A stretch of DNA of 64,000 nucleotides from Cyclobacteriaceae bacterium (GTDB taxonomy: Bacteria; Bacteroidota; Bacteroidia; Cytophagales; Cyclobacteriaceae). Made by a program: the position numbers and the translations under genes. Shown here in pieces: positions 17,927-26,299 of the stretch. Location: assembly GCA_025808415.1 (NCBI GenBank), contig CP075525.1, positions 2,713,501 through 2,777,500 of the forward strand, read 5' to 3'. Positions within the stretch are counted from its first letter, which is position 1, and the number at the start of each line of letters is the position of its first letter. The notes beneath the pieces are model-generated. The model did not search any database and had not been told where the DNA came from. It saw nothing but the letters and a program-made list of their open reading frames with translations.

Positions 17927-17980
17927 AATTCAATCACTCGAAATTAATTAAACCGCTAAGACCCCGAAATACAAAGCACT

Positions 17981-18036
17981 CATAACTCGTAGGTCATAAA
18001 CCCATAGCGCGTAATTCGTACCTCGTACCTCGTACC
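17981..18036. repeat. Heptamer array 2
   Basis: Eight 7-base units between trpB and the DUF1684 gene: CATAACT, CGTAGGT, CATAAAC, CCATAGC, GCGTAAT and three copies of TCGTACC. A 14-base core (GTACGAGGTACGAG on the minus strand, 18022-18035) recurs at 57844-57857. Confidence 0.8.
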
Positions 18037-18039
18037 TTA

Positions 18040-19221
18040 TTAATACTTCCCCCACCGGATATACGTTTCCAAATCCTTATCTCCCCTGCCCGAAACATTG
18101 ATCACCACAACATCATCCGCACTGAATTCCATCTTCTTTAAAACCGCAACCGCATGTGCTGTTTCAATCGCTGGGATTATTCCTTCTGTGCGGCTCAATT
18201 CAATACCTGCTTTCATAGCTTCATCATCGGTGGCATTTAAAAACTTTACCCTTCCGGTTTCAAATAGATGCGCATGCCATGGGCCAATGCCCGGGTAATC
18301 CAACCCCGCTGAAATGGAATAAGGTTCTACCACCTGACCATCTTCCGTTTGCATCAGCAAGGTTTTACTGCCGTGCAGTACTCCGGGTTTTCCTAAAACA
18401 GTAGTCGCAGCCGACTCACCTGAATCAATGCCCAATCCTGCCGCTTCCACACCTATTAACTGAACATGTTCATCATTTACAAAATGATAAAAAGCTCCGG
18501 CTGCGTTGCTGCCACCACCTACACAAGCAATCACATAATCCGGATAAGGATTTCCTTCATTTTCAATTAGCTGTTTTCTGATTTCTTCACTGATTACAGA
18601 TTGAAAGCGTGCTACCATATCAGGATACGGATGCGGCCCAACCACAGAACCTATGATATAATGTGTATCTGTTGGATTGTTGATCCAGTGACGCATAGCC
18701 TCATTAGTGGCATCTTTTAATGTCATGTTGCCTGACGTTGCCGGAACCACGGTTGTTCCCAGTATACGCATGCGTTCAACATTTGGCCGCTGGCGCTCCA
18801 TGTCGAGTTGACCCATATAGACGATGCACTCCATGCCCATCAGTGCGCATACTGTGGCGGTAGCGACTCCGTGCTGACCCGCACCGGTTTCAGCAATGAT
18901 CTTTTGTTTGCCTAACTTTTTCGCCAGTAAAATCTGACCAATAGTATTATTGATTTTATGAGCACCCGTATGACATAAATCCTCACGCTTCAGATAAATC
19001 TTCGCCTGGTAAAATTCCGACAATCGATGGGCATAATAAAGCGGTGTTGGTCGGCCAACATAATTGCGCAACAGGTGATTGAACTGAGCTTGAAAATCAG
19101 CTTTCCCAATAATGTCAAGGTATCGGGAATGAAGTTCTTCAATGTTAGGATAAAGCATCTCCGGAATATAGGCCCCGCCAAAGTTTCCGTAGTAGCCGCG
19201 TTCGTCAATGGTGTAGCTCAT
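18040..19221 (-). CDS. trpB: Tryptophan synthase beta subunit
   Basis: PLP enzyme that condenses indole with serine to give tryptophan. 393 residues, normal for the TrpB1 type that pairs with TrpA. The PLP lysine is K89 in TGAHKINN; the phosphate-binding loop reads [12 protein letters not shown] and the C-terminal NVSGRGDKD is conserved. The start overlaps the trpF stop by four bases, indicating translational coupling. Confidence 0.98.
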   Translation of the reverse strand: MSYTIDERGYYGNFGGAYIPEMLYPNIEELHSRYLDIIGKADFQAQFNHLLRNYVGRPTPLYYAHRLSEFYQAKIYLKREDLCHTGAHKINNTIGQILLAKKLGKQKIIAETGAGQHGVATATVCALMGMECIVYMGQLDMERQRPNVERMRILGTTVVPATSGNMTLKDATNEAMRHWINNPTDTHYIIGSVVGPHPYPDMVARFQSVISEEIRKQLIENEGNPYPDYVIACVGGGSNAAGAFYHFVNDEHVQLIGVEAAGLGIDSGESAATTVLGKPGVLHGSKTLLMQTEDGQVVEPYSISAGLDYPGIGPWHAHLFETGRVKFLNATDDEAMKAGIELSRTEGIIPAIETAHAVAVLKKMEFSADDVVVINVSGRGDKDLETYIRWGKY

Positions 19222-19865
19222 ATAGTTGTTGGTTGTTGGTTGTTAGTTGTTTGCAAATGTGTTATAAACTCCCTGACTTTATCTTTATCCTTCAGGCCAG
19301 GATGGATCTCAACCCTACTATTTATATCAAGTCCGTACAAGCTCTTGAAGTTTAATCCTGAAAGGCGAGAAATGTTTTCCATGTCTAGGCCGCCACTTAA
19401 AAAAAATGGAATGTCATAATTATACCCCGTTAATATCTTCCAATCGAATGCTACCCCGTTGCCACCGGGTTGCAGTCCTTTCGTGTCAAACAAAAAGTAA
19501 TCTACAACGTCCGCAAATGGTTTAAGTAAATTGAAATCGAACTCAGTACCTATCGAAACTACTTTAATAATCTTTACCTGTTTGCGCAATGATTCACATA
19601 AAACTGGTGATTCATTACCATGAAGTTGCACATGCGACAACCCGTAGCGCTTAATCTTGCTAATGATGTATTCTTCCGGTTGATCAACAAAAACCCCAAC
19701 TTTATTGATTTGTATCGGAAAGTTTGAAGGCAAGACAAAATCTTCACCCACAAAACGTGGGGATGGTTCATAAAATATAAAGCCCATGTAGTCGGGTAGA
19801 AGCGATGCTATTTGCTGAATATTTTCAGCATACTTCATTCCGCATACCTTGAGTTTCAGTTTCAT
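19218..19865 (-). CDS. trpF: Phosphoribosylanthranilate isomerase
   Basis: Amadori isomerase of the third step of tryptophan synthesis, a single TIM barrel of 215 residues. The catalytic Cys is in [11 protein letters not shown] at the N-terminus and the catalytic Asp in [19 protein letters not shown] forms the phosphate-binding site. The gene overlaps both trpC (four bases) and trpB (four bases). The last residues ([11 protein letters not shown]) are encoded by a heptamer array and look like an added tail, since the family normally ends close to the preceding helix. Confidence 0.97.
   Translation of the reverse strand: MKLKLKVCGMKYAENIQQIASLLPDYMGFIFYEPSPRFVGEDFVLPSNFPIQINKVGVFVDQPEEYIISKIKRYGLSHVQLHGNESPVLCESLRKQVKIIKVVSIGTEFDFNLLKPFADVVDYFLFDTKGLQPGGNGVAFDWKILTGYNYDIPFFLSGGLDMENISRLSGLNFKSLYGLDINSRVEIHPGLKDKDKVREFITHLQTTNNQQPTTI
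19225..19252. repeat. Heptamer array 3 (in the 3' end of trpF)
   Basis: Four 7-base units on the plus strand: GTTGTTG twice, GTTGTTA, GTTGTTT. On the coding strand they specify the Gln/Thr/Asn-rich tail of TrpF. Confidence 0.75.
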
Positions 19866-20656
19866 GAATGCACCTTAATACTTTCTATAAACAAACGGCA
19901 AGCCTCCTCAGGAGAGGAATGCTTCATAAAATTTTGTCCCATCAAAAAACCCTGAAAGCCGGCCTTCTTCAACATAAGCAGGGCTTCTGGTGAATCGATA
20001 CCGCTTTCAGATATTTTAACAACCGAAGACGGGATAAGCGGCAGCAAACGCAACGAAGTATCCAATGAAACCTCAAAGGTCTTCAGGTTACGATTGTTCA
20101 CACCAATGATATCAGCTCCACTTTCCAAATTATTTTCCAATTCGTTCGCATCATGCACCTCCAATAATACTTCTAAACCAAATGAATGGGCAAAGCTTGT
20201 CAGGTGTTTAATATCATTAGGTTTCAAAGCCGCAGCAATCAAAAGAATAACATCTGCCCCCATAGCTTTTGCTTCCACAACCTGGTATTCATCCACCATA
20301 AAATCCTTTCGGAGGACCGGACAATCATTTAATTCACGTGCCCGCAACAAATCTTCCTGTGTTCCACCAAAATATTTGTAGTCTGTTAATATGGATAGTG
20401 CCGTTGCACCAGCGCTTACATACCCGGTGGAAATCTTTACAACATCAACATCCGGATGGATAACGCCTTGAGAGGGCGACTTTCTTTTAATTTCTGCTAT
20501 TATGCCTCGAGTATCTTTGCCTAATAGACTCTCCTTTAATGAAACACAAGTCTGCAAAAAGTATACCGACTTTTCCAAAACTGAAACAGGATATTGTTCT
20601 TTAGCCTGCTCAACTTCTTTGTATTTATCTGCCAGTATCTTATCTAAAATATTCAT
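19862..20656 (-). CDS. trpC: Indole-3-glycerol phosphate synthase
   Basis: Closes the indole ring by decarboxylation and dehydration of CdRP. 264 residues, not fused to trpF. Family motifs: EIKRKSPSQG (catalytic Lys region, near residues 51-60), PVLRKDFMVDEYQ, VLLEVHDANELE, IGVNNRNLKTF and KISESGID. The start is four bases after the trpD stop and the end overlaps trpF. Confidence 0.98.
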   Translation of the reverse strand: MNILDKILADKYKEVEQAKEQYPVSVLEKSVYFLQTCVSLKESLLGKDTRGIIAEIKRKSPSQGVIHPDVDVVKISTGYVSAGATALSILTDYKYFGGTQEDLLRARELNDCPVLRKDFMVDEYQVVEAKAMGADVILLIAAALKPNDIKHLTSFAHSFGLEVLLEVHDANELENNLESGADIIGVNNRNLKTFEVSLDTSLRLLPLIPSSVVKISESGIDSPEALLMLKKAGFQGFLMGQNFMKHSSPEEACRLFIESIKVHS

Positions 20657-20660
20657 GACT

Positions 20661-21647
20661 TCATTTGTTCAATAGTCTTTTAAATACCCCATAAGCCTTT
20701 CCTGACAGCAACGATTCACGCGCCAACGCCACAGCCGGTAAAAAACCTTTCGATTGATTGACACAATACAACGCCATGGCCGCGTTGGCAATAACGGCAG
20801 CATTTTGTTGCTCCGTTCCATTGCCCTCCAGTATCTTCAGGAAGATCGATGCTGATTCCTCCACTGTCTCCCCTCCCCGTATGTCCGCATAGGAAAGTTG
20901 AGGCAATCCAAGATCATCCGGTGAAGCAACCCGCTCACCAGCATTAGAGAAAAACTTAAATGGTCCGGTAAGCGAAACTTCATCATATCCGTCCAACGCA
21001 TGAAGGATGATGAAATCCTTATCGGAACCCTGATAAAGGTAGCCATATTGACGCGCCAACTCCAGGCTAAACACACCTACCAACTGGCGTTTAGGAAAAG
21101 CAGGGTTAACCATCGGACCAAGCATATTAAAAAAAGTTTTTACACCAAGCTCTTTGCGGATGGGCGCCACGTTTTTCATGGCCGGATGAAACAATGGTGC
21201 ATGCATAAAACAGATGTTGGCCCGATCCAGACTTCGTTTCAACTCGTCTATATTATTGGTAAACGAATACCCGAAATACTCCAGCACATTGGATGAACCA
21301 CACGCAGAGGATACACCGTAATTTCCGTGCTTGGCTACGGGCTGACCTGCTGCAGCCACGACAAACGCGGAAAGTGTTGACATATTGAACGTATTTTTCC
21401 CATCACCACCGGTACCACATACGTCCATCACTGGGGCATCTACCTTCACCGGAATACACAACTCCAACATGGCATCCCGAAAACCCTCCAACTCCTGAAC
21501 GGTTATGTTCCGCATCATATATACCGTCATGAATGATGACATTTGGCTCGGATTATACTTGCCGGAGGCCAACTCCATCAACACCTGCCGCGCTTCTTCC
21601 TTACTTAAAGATTGATGATCGATCAACTCACTTAAAACATGCTTCAT
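20661..21647 (-). CDS. trpD: Anthranilate phosphoribosyltransferase
   Basis: Transfers phosphoribose from PRPP to anthranilate. 328 residues; the PRPP-binding loop DVCGTGGDGKNTFNMST, the KHGNYGVSSACGSSNVLE segment and the LGPMVNP motif are all present. It is not fused to trpG. A 62-base gap separates it from trpG; most of that gap is a heptamer array. Confidence 0.98.
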   Translation of the reverse strand: MKHVLSELIDHQSLSKEEARQVLMELASGKYNPSQMSSFMTVYMMRNITVQELEGFRDAMLELCIPVKVDAPVMDVCGTGGDGKNTFNMSTLSAFVVAAAGQPVAKHGNYGVSSACGSSNVLEYFGYSFTNNIDELKRSLDRANICFMHAPLFHPAMKNVAPIRKELGVKTFFNMLGPMVNPAFPKRQLVGVFSLELARQYGYLYQGSDKDFIILHALDGYDEVSLTGPFKFFSNAGERVASPDDLGLPQLSYADIRGGETVEESASIFLKILEGNGTEQQNAAVIANAAMALYCVNQSKGFLPAVALARESLLSGKAYGVFKRLLNK

Positions 21648-21673
21648 ACTCTCTACTTATCTAAACATAATAT

Positions 21674-21713
21674 ACTAATGCCCATTGACTAATGACTAAT
21701 GACCAATGACTAA
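21674..21713. repeat. Heptamer array 4 (between trpG and trpD)
   Basis: Units in phase: ACTAATG, CCCATTG, ACTAATG, ACTAATG, ACCAATG and a partial ACTAA. It nearly fills the gap between the two genes and reaches the trpG stop. Confidence 0.75.
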
Positions 21714-22276
21714 CCCCTCAACCAATTCTCAATCATCTTCGGTCCTTCAGGAGTCATAATCGATTCCGGATGAAATTGCAGTCCTTTAACATCATACCTT
21801 ACATGACGAAGCCCCATTACCATACCCTCATTATTGGTAGCTGTAACTTTCAGATCAGTCGACACAGATTCAGGTTTTACCGCCCAACTGTGGTAGTGAC
21901 AAACCTGGAACGATTTCGGGAGTTCTTTAAATAAGATTTCATGTTCATCAACCACCAAAGCCGTTGAGGTTACACCGTGCAACACAGTAGGAATATTGTA
22001 TAGCGTTGCCCCAAACACCTCGGCAATTCCCTGATGGCCTAAACAAATTCCAAGAATACTTTTCGTAGATGCATATTCAAGAATAACCGATTTCATTATT
22101 CCGGCTTCATTAGGAATACCCGGACCGGGTGAAAGTAAAATTTTATCGTACTGCTTAACTTCTTCCACGGCAATTTTATCATTACGAAACACATCATAAT
22201 CGTACTTCAATGCCCTGATAATGTGCACCAGGTTGTAGGTAAACGAATCGTAATTATCGAGAATAAGAACTTTCAT
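21710..22276 (-). CDS. trpG: Anthranilate synthase component II (glutamine amidotransferase)
   Basis: Supplies ammonia from glutamine to TrpE. 188 residues, the class I amidotransferase triad in place: Cys78 in GICLGHQG, and the His-Glu pair in LQFHPESIMT near the C-terminus. The oxyanion segment LLSPGPGIPNEAG is conserved. In many bacteria such a subunit also serves p-aminobenzoate synthesis; the trp-operon location favours the anthranilate role here. It starts three bases after the trpE stop. Confidence 0.96.
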   Translation of the reverse strand: MKVLILDNYDSFTYNLVHIIRALKYDYDVFRNDKIAVEEVKQYDKILLSPGPGIPNEAGIMKSVILEYASTKSILGICLGHQGIAEVFGATLYNIPTVLHGVTSTALVVDEHEILFKELPKSFQVCHYHSWAVKPESVSTDLKVTATNNEGMVMGLRHVRYDVKGLQFHPESIMTPEGPKMIENWLRG

Positions 22277-22279
22277 AGA

Positions 22280-23683
22280 CTATAATGTTTCGGCCATCAC
22301 TACAGCTTTGCGCAGCGCGGCCAGTTTGTTGTTTACTTCCTGCAATTCACTTTTCGGATCAGACTTAGAAACAATACCTGCCCCTGCCTGATAGGTCAAT
22401 TGATTATCCTTGCTTAAAAAAGTTCGGATCATAATAGCATGATTAAAGTCACCATTAAAACCAAGGAAGCCAATGGCACCGCCATAAAAGCCACGATTCA
22501 CATTTTCATATTTATCAATTAAAGTTATAGCCTTATGTTTGGGCGCACCTGACAATGTTCCGGCAGGAAAAGTTGCAGCAGCCATTTTTACTGTTTCAGA
22601 TTGGTTGTCAAGCTTTCCTTTTACTTCTGAAACCAGGTGAATAACGTGCGAATAATATTGTATCTCTTTAAATACAGCAACCTTTACATCATGCGCATGG
22701 CGACTCATGTCATTACGGGCCAGATCCACCAGCATAATATGTTCAGCATTTTCCTTTTCATCCTTCGCTAATTCACTGGCCAGTTCAGCGTCTTTCTGAT
22801 CATCACCGGTTCTGCGAAAAGTACCGGCTATCGGGAAAATACTGGCCTCATGCTTACTCACCTTAAGCTGGGCTTCAGGTGAAGACCCAAACAACTTGAA
22901 ATTTCCATAATCGAAATAGAAAAGGTAAGGCGATGGATTGATCGAGCGTAATGAACGATACACATTAAACTCATCACCCTTGAAAGTGGATGTAAACCTG
23001 CGCGACAACACCAATTGGAAAACATCCCCCCGGTTACAATGTTCAATTCCCTTTTTAACAGAATCCATAAAAGCCTCGTCATCAAGGTTCGATGTTTCAC
23101 CATTAACAAGCTTAAACCGATACGTTGAAAAACGATTGCTGAAGATCAGCTTTTCAACACGATCAAGCGTTGAAGCCTGATCAGTATCCCGTAAGGTATG
23201 CTCAACCAAGGTAAGTTCGTTGGAAAAATGATCGACTACAATTACATACCGGTAAAGATTATAGATAATATCCGGCACCAAAGCTTCCTTCCTGGAAATT
23301 TCAACATTCTCAAAAAAGCGAACAGCATCATACGCCATGTAGCCGAATAAACCCATCCCAGGCACAGTCATCCCGTCCGACTGATCGATATGAAACGAGG
23401 AACGAAAATCTTCCAGCGCAATAATTACCTGATATGGATTTGTAATTTTATCAACGTGAAGTTTACCATTGGGAAATTGAACCTTTATCCGATCACCTTC
23501 TACTACAAAGCCCGAAACCGGATCACAGCAAATCAGCGACAAGCTGTTTTCATGACCGTGATAGTCAGAACTTTCCAATAGTATGCTCCCGGCAAAAACA
23601 TCGCGCAACTTCAGATAAATGTTTACCGGTGTCAGCGTATCTGCCAATAGCTTTTTTGAATAAATCTTAAGTTGATGTTTCAT
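22280..23683 (-). CDS. trpE: Anthranilate synthase component I
   Basis: Converts chorismate to anthranilate, the first committed step. 467 residues with the N-terminal regulatory part and the chorismate-binding C-terminal domain. LLESS at residues 35-39 is the tryptophan-binding motif of feedback-inhibited TrpE, so allosteric control is expected besides attenuation. Catalytic-domain motifs are FQLVLSRRF, PIAGTFRRTG, FPAGTLSGAPK and AGAGIVSKSDP. It is the first structural gene, 19 bases after the attenuator hairpin's T-run. Confidence 0.98.
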   Translation of the reverse strand: MKHQLKIYSKKLLADTLTPVNIYLKLRDVFAGSILLESSDYHGHENSLSLICCDPVSGFVVEGDRIKVQFPNGKLHVDKITNPYQVIIALEDFRSSFHIDQSDGMTVPGMGLFGYMAYDAVRFFENVEISRKEALVPDIIYNLYRYVIVVDHFSNELTLVEHTLRDTDQASTLDRVEKLIFSNRFSTYRFKLVNGETSNLDDEAFMDSVKKGIEHCNRGDVFQLVLSRRFTSTFKGDEFNVYRSLRSINPSPYLFYFDYGNFKLFGSSPEAQLKVSKHEASIFPIAGTFRRTGDDQKDAELASELAKDEKENAEHIMLVDLARNDMSRHAHDVKVAVFKEIQYYSHVIHLVSEVKGKLDNQSETVKMAAATFPAGTLSGAPKHKAITLIDKYENVNRGFYGGAIGFLGFNGDFNHAIMIRTFLSKDNQLTYQAGAGIVSKSDPKSELQEVNNKLAALRKAVVMAETL

Positions 23684-23701
23684 GGTTAATCTAAATCACT
23701 A

Positions 23702-23740
23702 TAAAAAGAAAAGGCCCGCTCCGATGAATCGGGGCGGGCC
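23702..23740 (-). terminator. Attenuator terminator of the trp operon
   Basis: On the minus strand GGCCCGCCCCGAT pairs with ATCGGAGCGGGCC (23713-23740) with one mismatch and a two-base loop, followed by TTTTCTTTTT. It lies between the leader peptide and trpE, so it must be passed by polymerase for trp expression. Confidence 0.9.
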
Positions 23741-23805
23741 TCTTGTTAATTATTTATTCACTAACACTAAAGCATAATCCTGCACCGATTCGAGTTGAAC
23801 CTGTG
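23726..23805 (-). promoter_or_regulatory. trp attenuator: alternative 1:2, 2:3 and 3:4 pairings
   Basis: Minus-strand segments. Arm 1, CACAGGTTC (23805-23797), follows the Trp codons directly and can pair with arm 2, GAATCGGTG (23791-23783), leaving one A-G mismatch and one G-U pair. The first seven bases of arm 2, GAATCGG, are also exactly complementary to CCGATTC (23732-23726) in the 5' arm of the terminator. Ribosomes stalled at Trp codons would cover arm 1, free arm 2 to form the antiterminator and let trp transcription continue; with ample Trp-tRNA the 1:2 and 3:4 hairpins form. The mechanism is inferred from the sequence geometry and the classical enterobacterial model. Confidence 0.8.
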
Positions 23806-23838
23806 CCACCACCATGCTGTTGTGTTAAACTTTATCAT
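23767..23838 (-). CDS. trpL: trp operon leader peptide with three tandem Trp codons
   Basis: Short reading frame of 23 codons: begins MIKFNTTAWWWHRF and ends at a TAG. The three consecutive TGG codons are at 23814-23806. Trp is normally the rarest residue, so WWW in a 23-residue frame just before trpE and its terminator is strong evidence for a leader peptide that senses charged Trp-tRNA. The start lies three bases after the bTHX stop, so ribosomes finishing bTHX could reinitiate on it. No gene caller would report it because of its length. Confidence 0.85.
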   Translation of the reverse strand: MIKFNTTAWWWHRFNSNRCRIML

Positions 23839-23841
23839 ATC

Positions 23842-24024
23842 CTAATCAGCCTTTTTACGGGCGGTTTTCTTTGGTTTTGAAGCTTTTGATTCATCCTTTG
23901 CTTTTCCGACTTTCTTGGATGCCGCACGCTTCAAACGTGTTTTAATGGTTTTTTTGTTCCTGGAAACTCCATATGAGCCTTTCCAGCGTTTTCCCTTTTT
24001 CGATTTCTTATCGCCTTTTCCCAT
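23842..24024 (-). CDS. 30S ribosomal protein bTHX
   Basis: Very basic protein of 60 residues. The N-terminus MGKGDKKSKKGKRWKGSYG has the signature of Bacteroidota bTHX, the small peptide at the top of the 30S head. The family core is about 25 residues; here a Lys/Ala-rich tail (RAASKKVGKAKDES and onward) extends it. A longer frame opens at 24111, but the added 29 residues are not basic and the ATG at 24024 fits the family. It directly precedes the trp leader peptide, so it probably shares a promoter with the trp operon. Confidence 0.85.
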   Translation of the reverse strand: MGKGDKKSKKGKRWKGSYGVSRNKKTIKTRLKRAASKKVGKAKDESKASKPKKTARKKAD

Positions 24025-24153
24025 AGGTAAAATTTGTGAGGCAATTATAACAAAGGCCTTTTGATTTACAAAATTCAACTGGAACAAATCCTTTTGATCC
24101 CATAATATCATAACTTAACGTTGTTAAAATTGTTAGAAAGAAAAACGCTTACT

Positions 24154-24621
24154 ATGGCTAAAGCTTCACTCCCACTAATCGATGCTATCCGCAAATCGGC
24201 AAAAGCTCTGGAACAAAGCAACGAATACCAATGGGGACATATGGGATCCTGCAACTGTGGTTTTCTTGCCCAACAGGTAACCAAACTTAAAAAGGATGAA
24301 ATACATAGAAGGGCCATGGAACGCTATGGCGACTGGACGGAACAACTCAATGACTACTGCCCCACCAGCGGACTACCCCTGGATGAAGTTATTTCCGATA
24401 TGATAGCGTTCGGCTTTGATGCCCAAGACCTTAAGCACCTGGAAACATTATCGGATCCCATCATATTACGTTCACTACCGCCCGAACAGCGCAACCTAAA
24501 GTATAACCTGAAAAAGGATGTTGTTGCCTACATGATGACGTGGGCTAACCTGTTGGAACAGGAACTTCTGAATAGAATAAAGTTACCGCAACTTCAGGAA
24601 ACCCTTAAAGTGGAAGCTTAA
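24154..24621 (+). CDS. Conserved hypothetical protein
   Basis: Soluble protein of 155 residues, starting MAKASLPLIDAIRKSAKALE. I do not recognise a named family. It is mainly helical, with a small cysteine-containing motif (GHMGSCNCGFLAQQ) and a later DYCPTSGLPLDEVISDMI that could form a metal or structural site together. The ATG at 24154 was preferred to a TTG 33 bases upstream. Its stop overlaps the convergent acetyltransferase end by 17 bases. Probably cytoplasmic, function unknown. Confidence 0.7.
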   Translation: MAKASLPLIDAIRKSAKALEQSNEYQWGHMGSCNCGFLAQQVTKLKKDEIHRRAMERYGDWTEQLNDYCPTSGLPLDEVISDMIAFGFDAQDLKHLETLSDPIILRSLPPEQRNLKYNLKKDVVAYMMTWANLLEQELLNRIKLPQLQETLKVEA

Positions 24622-25147
24622 AAAGGATGCAATCCTTGGGCTGGTTACCCTGGTTTATAAACCTGAACCATTTGGGCAACCGGGCTTCTTCAATTAACCC
24701 ACACTTGTTCAGTACACGGACCGATGCCGTATTTTCGGCATCCACAAAAGTTCCAACCCGAAAGACTTCGGGCATAGCCCGTAATACAGAGAGTACTTTC
24801 AAGCTTGCCTCGGTTGCATATCCTTTACCCCATTGGGTCGGGCTTAAAATATAGCCAAACTGGATTTTGCCGTTTTCATTAATAACACCAAAACTCCCGA
24901 TCAACCGGAATGAATCCTTTAATCGTATGGAGAAAGAGTAATCTGTTCCCGCTGTCCATGCTGCCAACGCATACCTTAAATAAGCCCGGGTTTCCGTTAT
25001 GGACTGATGTGTAGGCCACGACACAAATTTTGTTGCCTCCCCTTTACTGGCATAGGTATAAAAAATTTCTTCAGCATCTTCGTACCTTAGGCGCTGCAGG
25101 GTAAGGCGCCTGGTTTCCAGCACTTCTGGCATCGCTAATCGTTGCAT
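24605..25147 (-). CDS. GNAT family N-acetyltransferase (RimJ/RimL-like)
   Basis: Acetyl-CoA-dependent transferase of 180 residues. ETRRLTLQRLRYEDAEEIF is the typical entry strand and helix; IQFGYILSPTQWGKGYATEA holds the acetyl-CoA loop (Q/R-x-x-G-x-G/A as QWGKGYA), and NTASVRVLNKCGLIEE is the characteristic late motif. Proteins of this type acetylate N-termini or small molecules; the substrate cannot be told. A second ATG 15 bases downstream of the chosen start is equally possible. Confidence 0.92.
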   Translation of the reverse strand: MQRLAMPEVLETRRLTLQRLRYEDAEEIFYTYASKGEATKFVSWPTHQSITETRAYLRYALAAWTAGTDYSFSIRLKDSFRLIGSFGVINENGKIQFGYILSPTQWGKGYATEASLKVLSVLRAMPEVFRVGTFVDAENTASVRVLNKCGLIEEARLPKWFRFINQGNQPKDCILFKLPL

Positions 25148-25168
25148 TACCCAAACTTAGGTAATACC

Positions 25169-25411
25169 ATGGCAAAGGGACAAAACGTAGTCCATCAATA
25201 TTTTAAAAAGCAGCTTGCTGACGGCCTAAGAATTTTGGTGAAGGTTAACCCGATAGAATTTACCGGAACAGAAATAACCCTGGGATTATCAGGTGATATG
25301 CAAGTTCGTAACCTGACTTTCGATGAGCAAATCTTTGACGATCTGAAGGCCGATGGGTTTGAAAATTGCAATCCCCTGGAATTCAATCTATACCTGTCAG
25401 GATTAGCTTGA
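25169..25411 (+). CDS. Small hypothetical protein
   Basis: Acidic to neutral protein of 80 residues starting MAKGQNVVHQYFKKQLADGL. I do not recognise its family. Predicted alpha-beta (one helix, then three strands with VKVNPIEFTGTEITL, and a C-terminal FNLYLSGLA). The ATG at 25169 was chosen because the nine residues before it would overlap the divergent acetyltransferase start. It is followed by the SRP RNA gene. Confidence 0.65.
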   Translation: MAKGQNVVHQYFKKQLADGLRILVKVNPIEFTGTEITLGLSGDMQVRNLTFDEQIFDDLKADGFENCNPLEFNLYLSGLA

Positions 25412-25425
25412 AGTCAATTATCATC

Positions 25426-25454
25426 TTTAATCCTTGAATCTTGAATCCCGAATC
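25426..25454. repeat. Heptamer array 5 (overlapping the SRP RNA promoter)
   Basis: Units TTTAATC, then after one extra base TTGAATC, TTGAATC, CCGAATC. One TTG of the array is at the correct distance to serve as the -33 element of the SRP RNA promoter. Confidence 0.65.
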
Positions 25455-25465
25455 CAGTATATTTG
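25434..25465 (+). promoter_or_regulatory. Promoter of the SRP RNA gene
   Basis: TTG at 25434-25436, 21 bases of spacing, then TATATTTG at 25458-25465: the Bacteroidota primary-sigma pattern. The RNA begins about five bases after, as expected. Confidence 0.75.
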
Positions 25466-25470
25466 CCCCC

Positions 25471-25561
25471 GGCAAGCCGGCACGACCAGCTCCTGCTGAA
25501 CTCCCCCAGGACCGGAAGGTAGCAAGGGTAGGCGGTTGTAGCGGTGCGATGTTGGTTTGCC
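25471..25561 (+). ncRNA. ffs: Signal recognition particle RNA, small bacterial (4.5S) type
   Basis: RNA partner of Ffh in co-translational targeting to the membrane. The apical hairpin carries the conserved core: GACC-AG-like segments, AGGACCGGAAGGTAGCAAGG with the GGAA tetraloop and the asymmetric AGCA side. The ends GGCAAGCC and GGTTTGCC (25471-25478, 25554-25561) close the long stem. It is about 91 bases and is followed by a T-rich stretch (ATTTTTATTTTTT) that can end transcription. Confidence 0.95.
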
Positions 25562-25620
25562 ATTTTTATTTTTTACCTACCCCCATTTCCGTAATTTTAC
25601 CCTTAAACCACATTTGATCT

Positions 25621-26277
25621 ATGAAGTTTTTTATTGACACGGCCAACCTGAATGAAATTAAAGAAGCACATGGCCTTGGTGTTCTGGATGGCGTTACCAC
25701 CAATCCTTCCCTCATGGCTAAAGAAGGTGTGAAAGGTCACGAAAATATCAAAGCCCATTATAAAGCTATTTGCGAAATAGTGGACAACAACGTGAGTGCT
25801 GAGGTAATTGCCACCGACTATGAGAATATTATTAAAGAAGGAAAAGAATTGGCCAAGATTGATGATAAAATTGTTGTTAAGGTGCCCATGATCAAAGACG
25901 GTGTAAGGGCTATCAAGTATTTTTATAACGAAGGCATCCGAACCAACTGCACCCTTGTATTTTCTGCCGGGCAGGCCCTGTTGGCCGCCAAGGCTGGGGC
26001 AAGCTATGTATCCCCATTTATCGGCCGGTTAGATGACATCTCACAAGATGGCCTTGAATTGATAGCCCAGATCAGGCATATCTACGATAATTATGGTTAC
26101 GAAACCGAAGTGTTAGCGGCTTCCATCCGGCATACCATGCACCTTATCAAGTGCGCTGAAATTGGTGCCGATGTGGCAACCTGTCCGCTTAACGTTATTA
26201 CCGGTTTACTTAACCATCCGCTAACCGATAGTGGTTTAGCCAAATTTTTAGCCGATCATAAAAAGGTAAATGGTTAA
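25621..26277 (+). CDS. fsa: Transaldolase-like fructose-6-phosphate aldolase (TalC/MipB family)
   Basis: Class I aldolase of 218 residues, the short transaldolase subfamily. The start [18 protein letters not shown], the [11 protein letters not shown] segment and the Schiff-base Lys in [16 protein letters not shown] are clear. Members are either transaldolases or F6P aldolases, and the sequence alone does not settle it; in Bacteroidota, which often lack a long transaldolase, the pentose-phosphate role is plausible. The 3' end overlaps or abuts the FtsE-like gene. Confidence 0.94.
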   Translation: MKFFIDTANLNEIKEAHGLGVLDGVTTNPSLMAKEGVKGHENIKAHYKAICEIVDNNVSAEVIATDYENIIKEGKELAKIDDKIVVKVPMIKDGVRAIKYFYNEGIRTNCTLVFSAGQALLAAKAGASYVSPFIGRLDDISQDGLELIAQIRHIYDNYGYETEVLAASIRHTMHLIKCAEIGADVATCPLNVITGLLNHPLTDSGLAKFLADHKKVNG

Positions 26278-26299
26278 TGGTTGGTTTTACCCTGATGTG

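Noticed and set aside
23750..23815. A 21-codon frame (starting MVVAQVQLES) overlapping the trp leader
   Set aside because: It contains no Trp codon and shares its start region with the WWW frame, which explains the regulatory structure better. It may be a chance frame.
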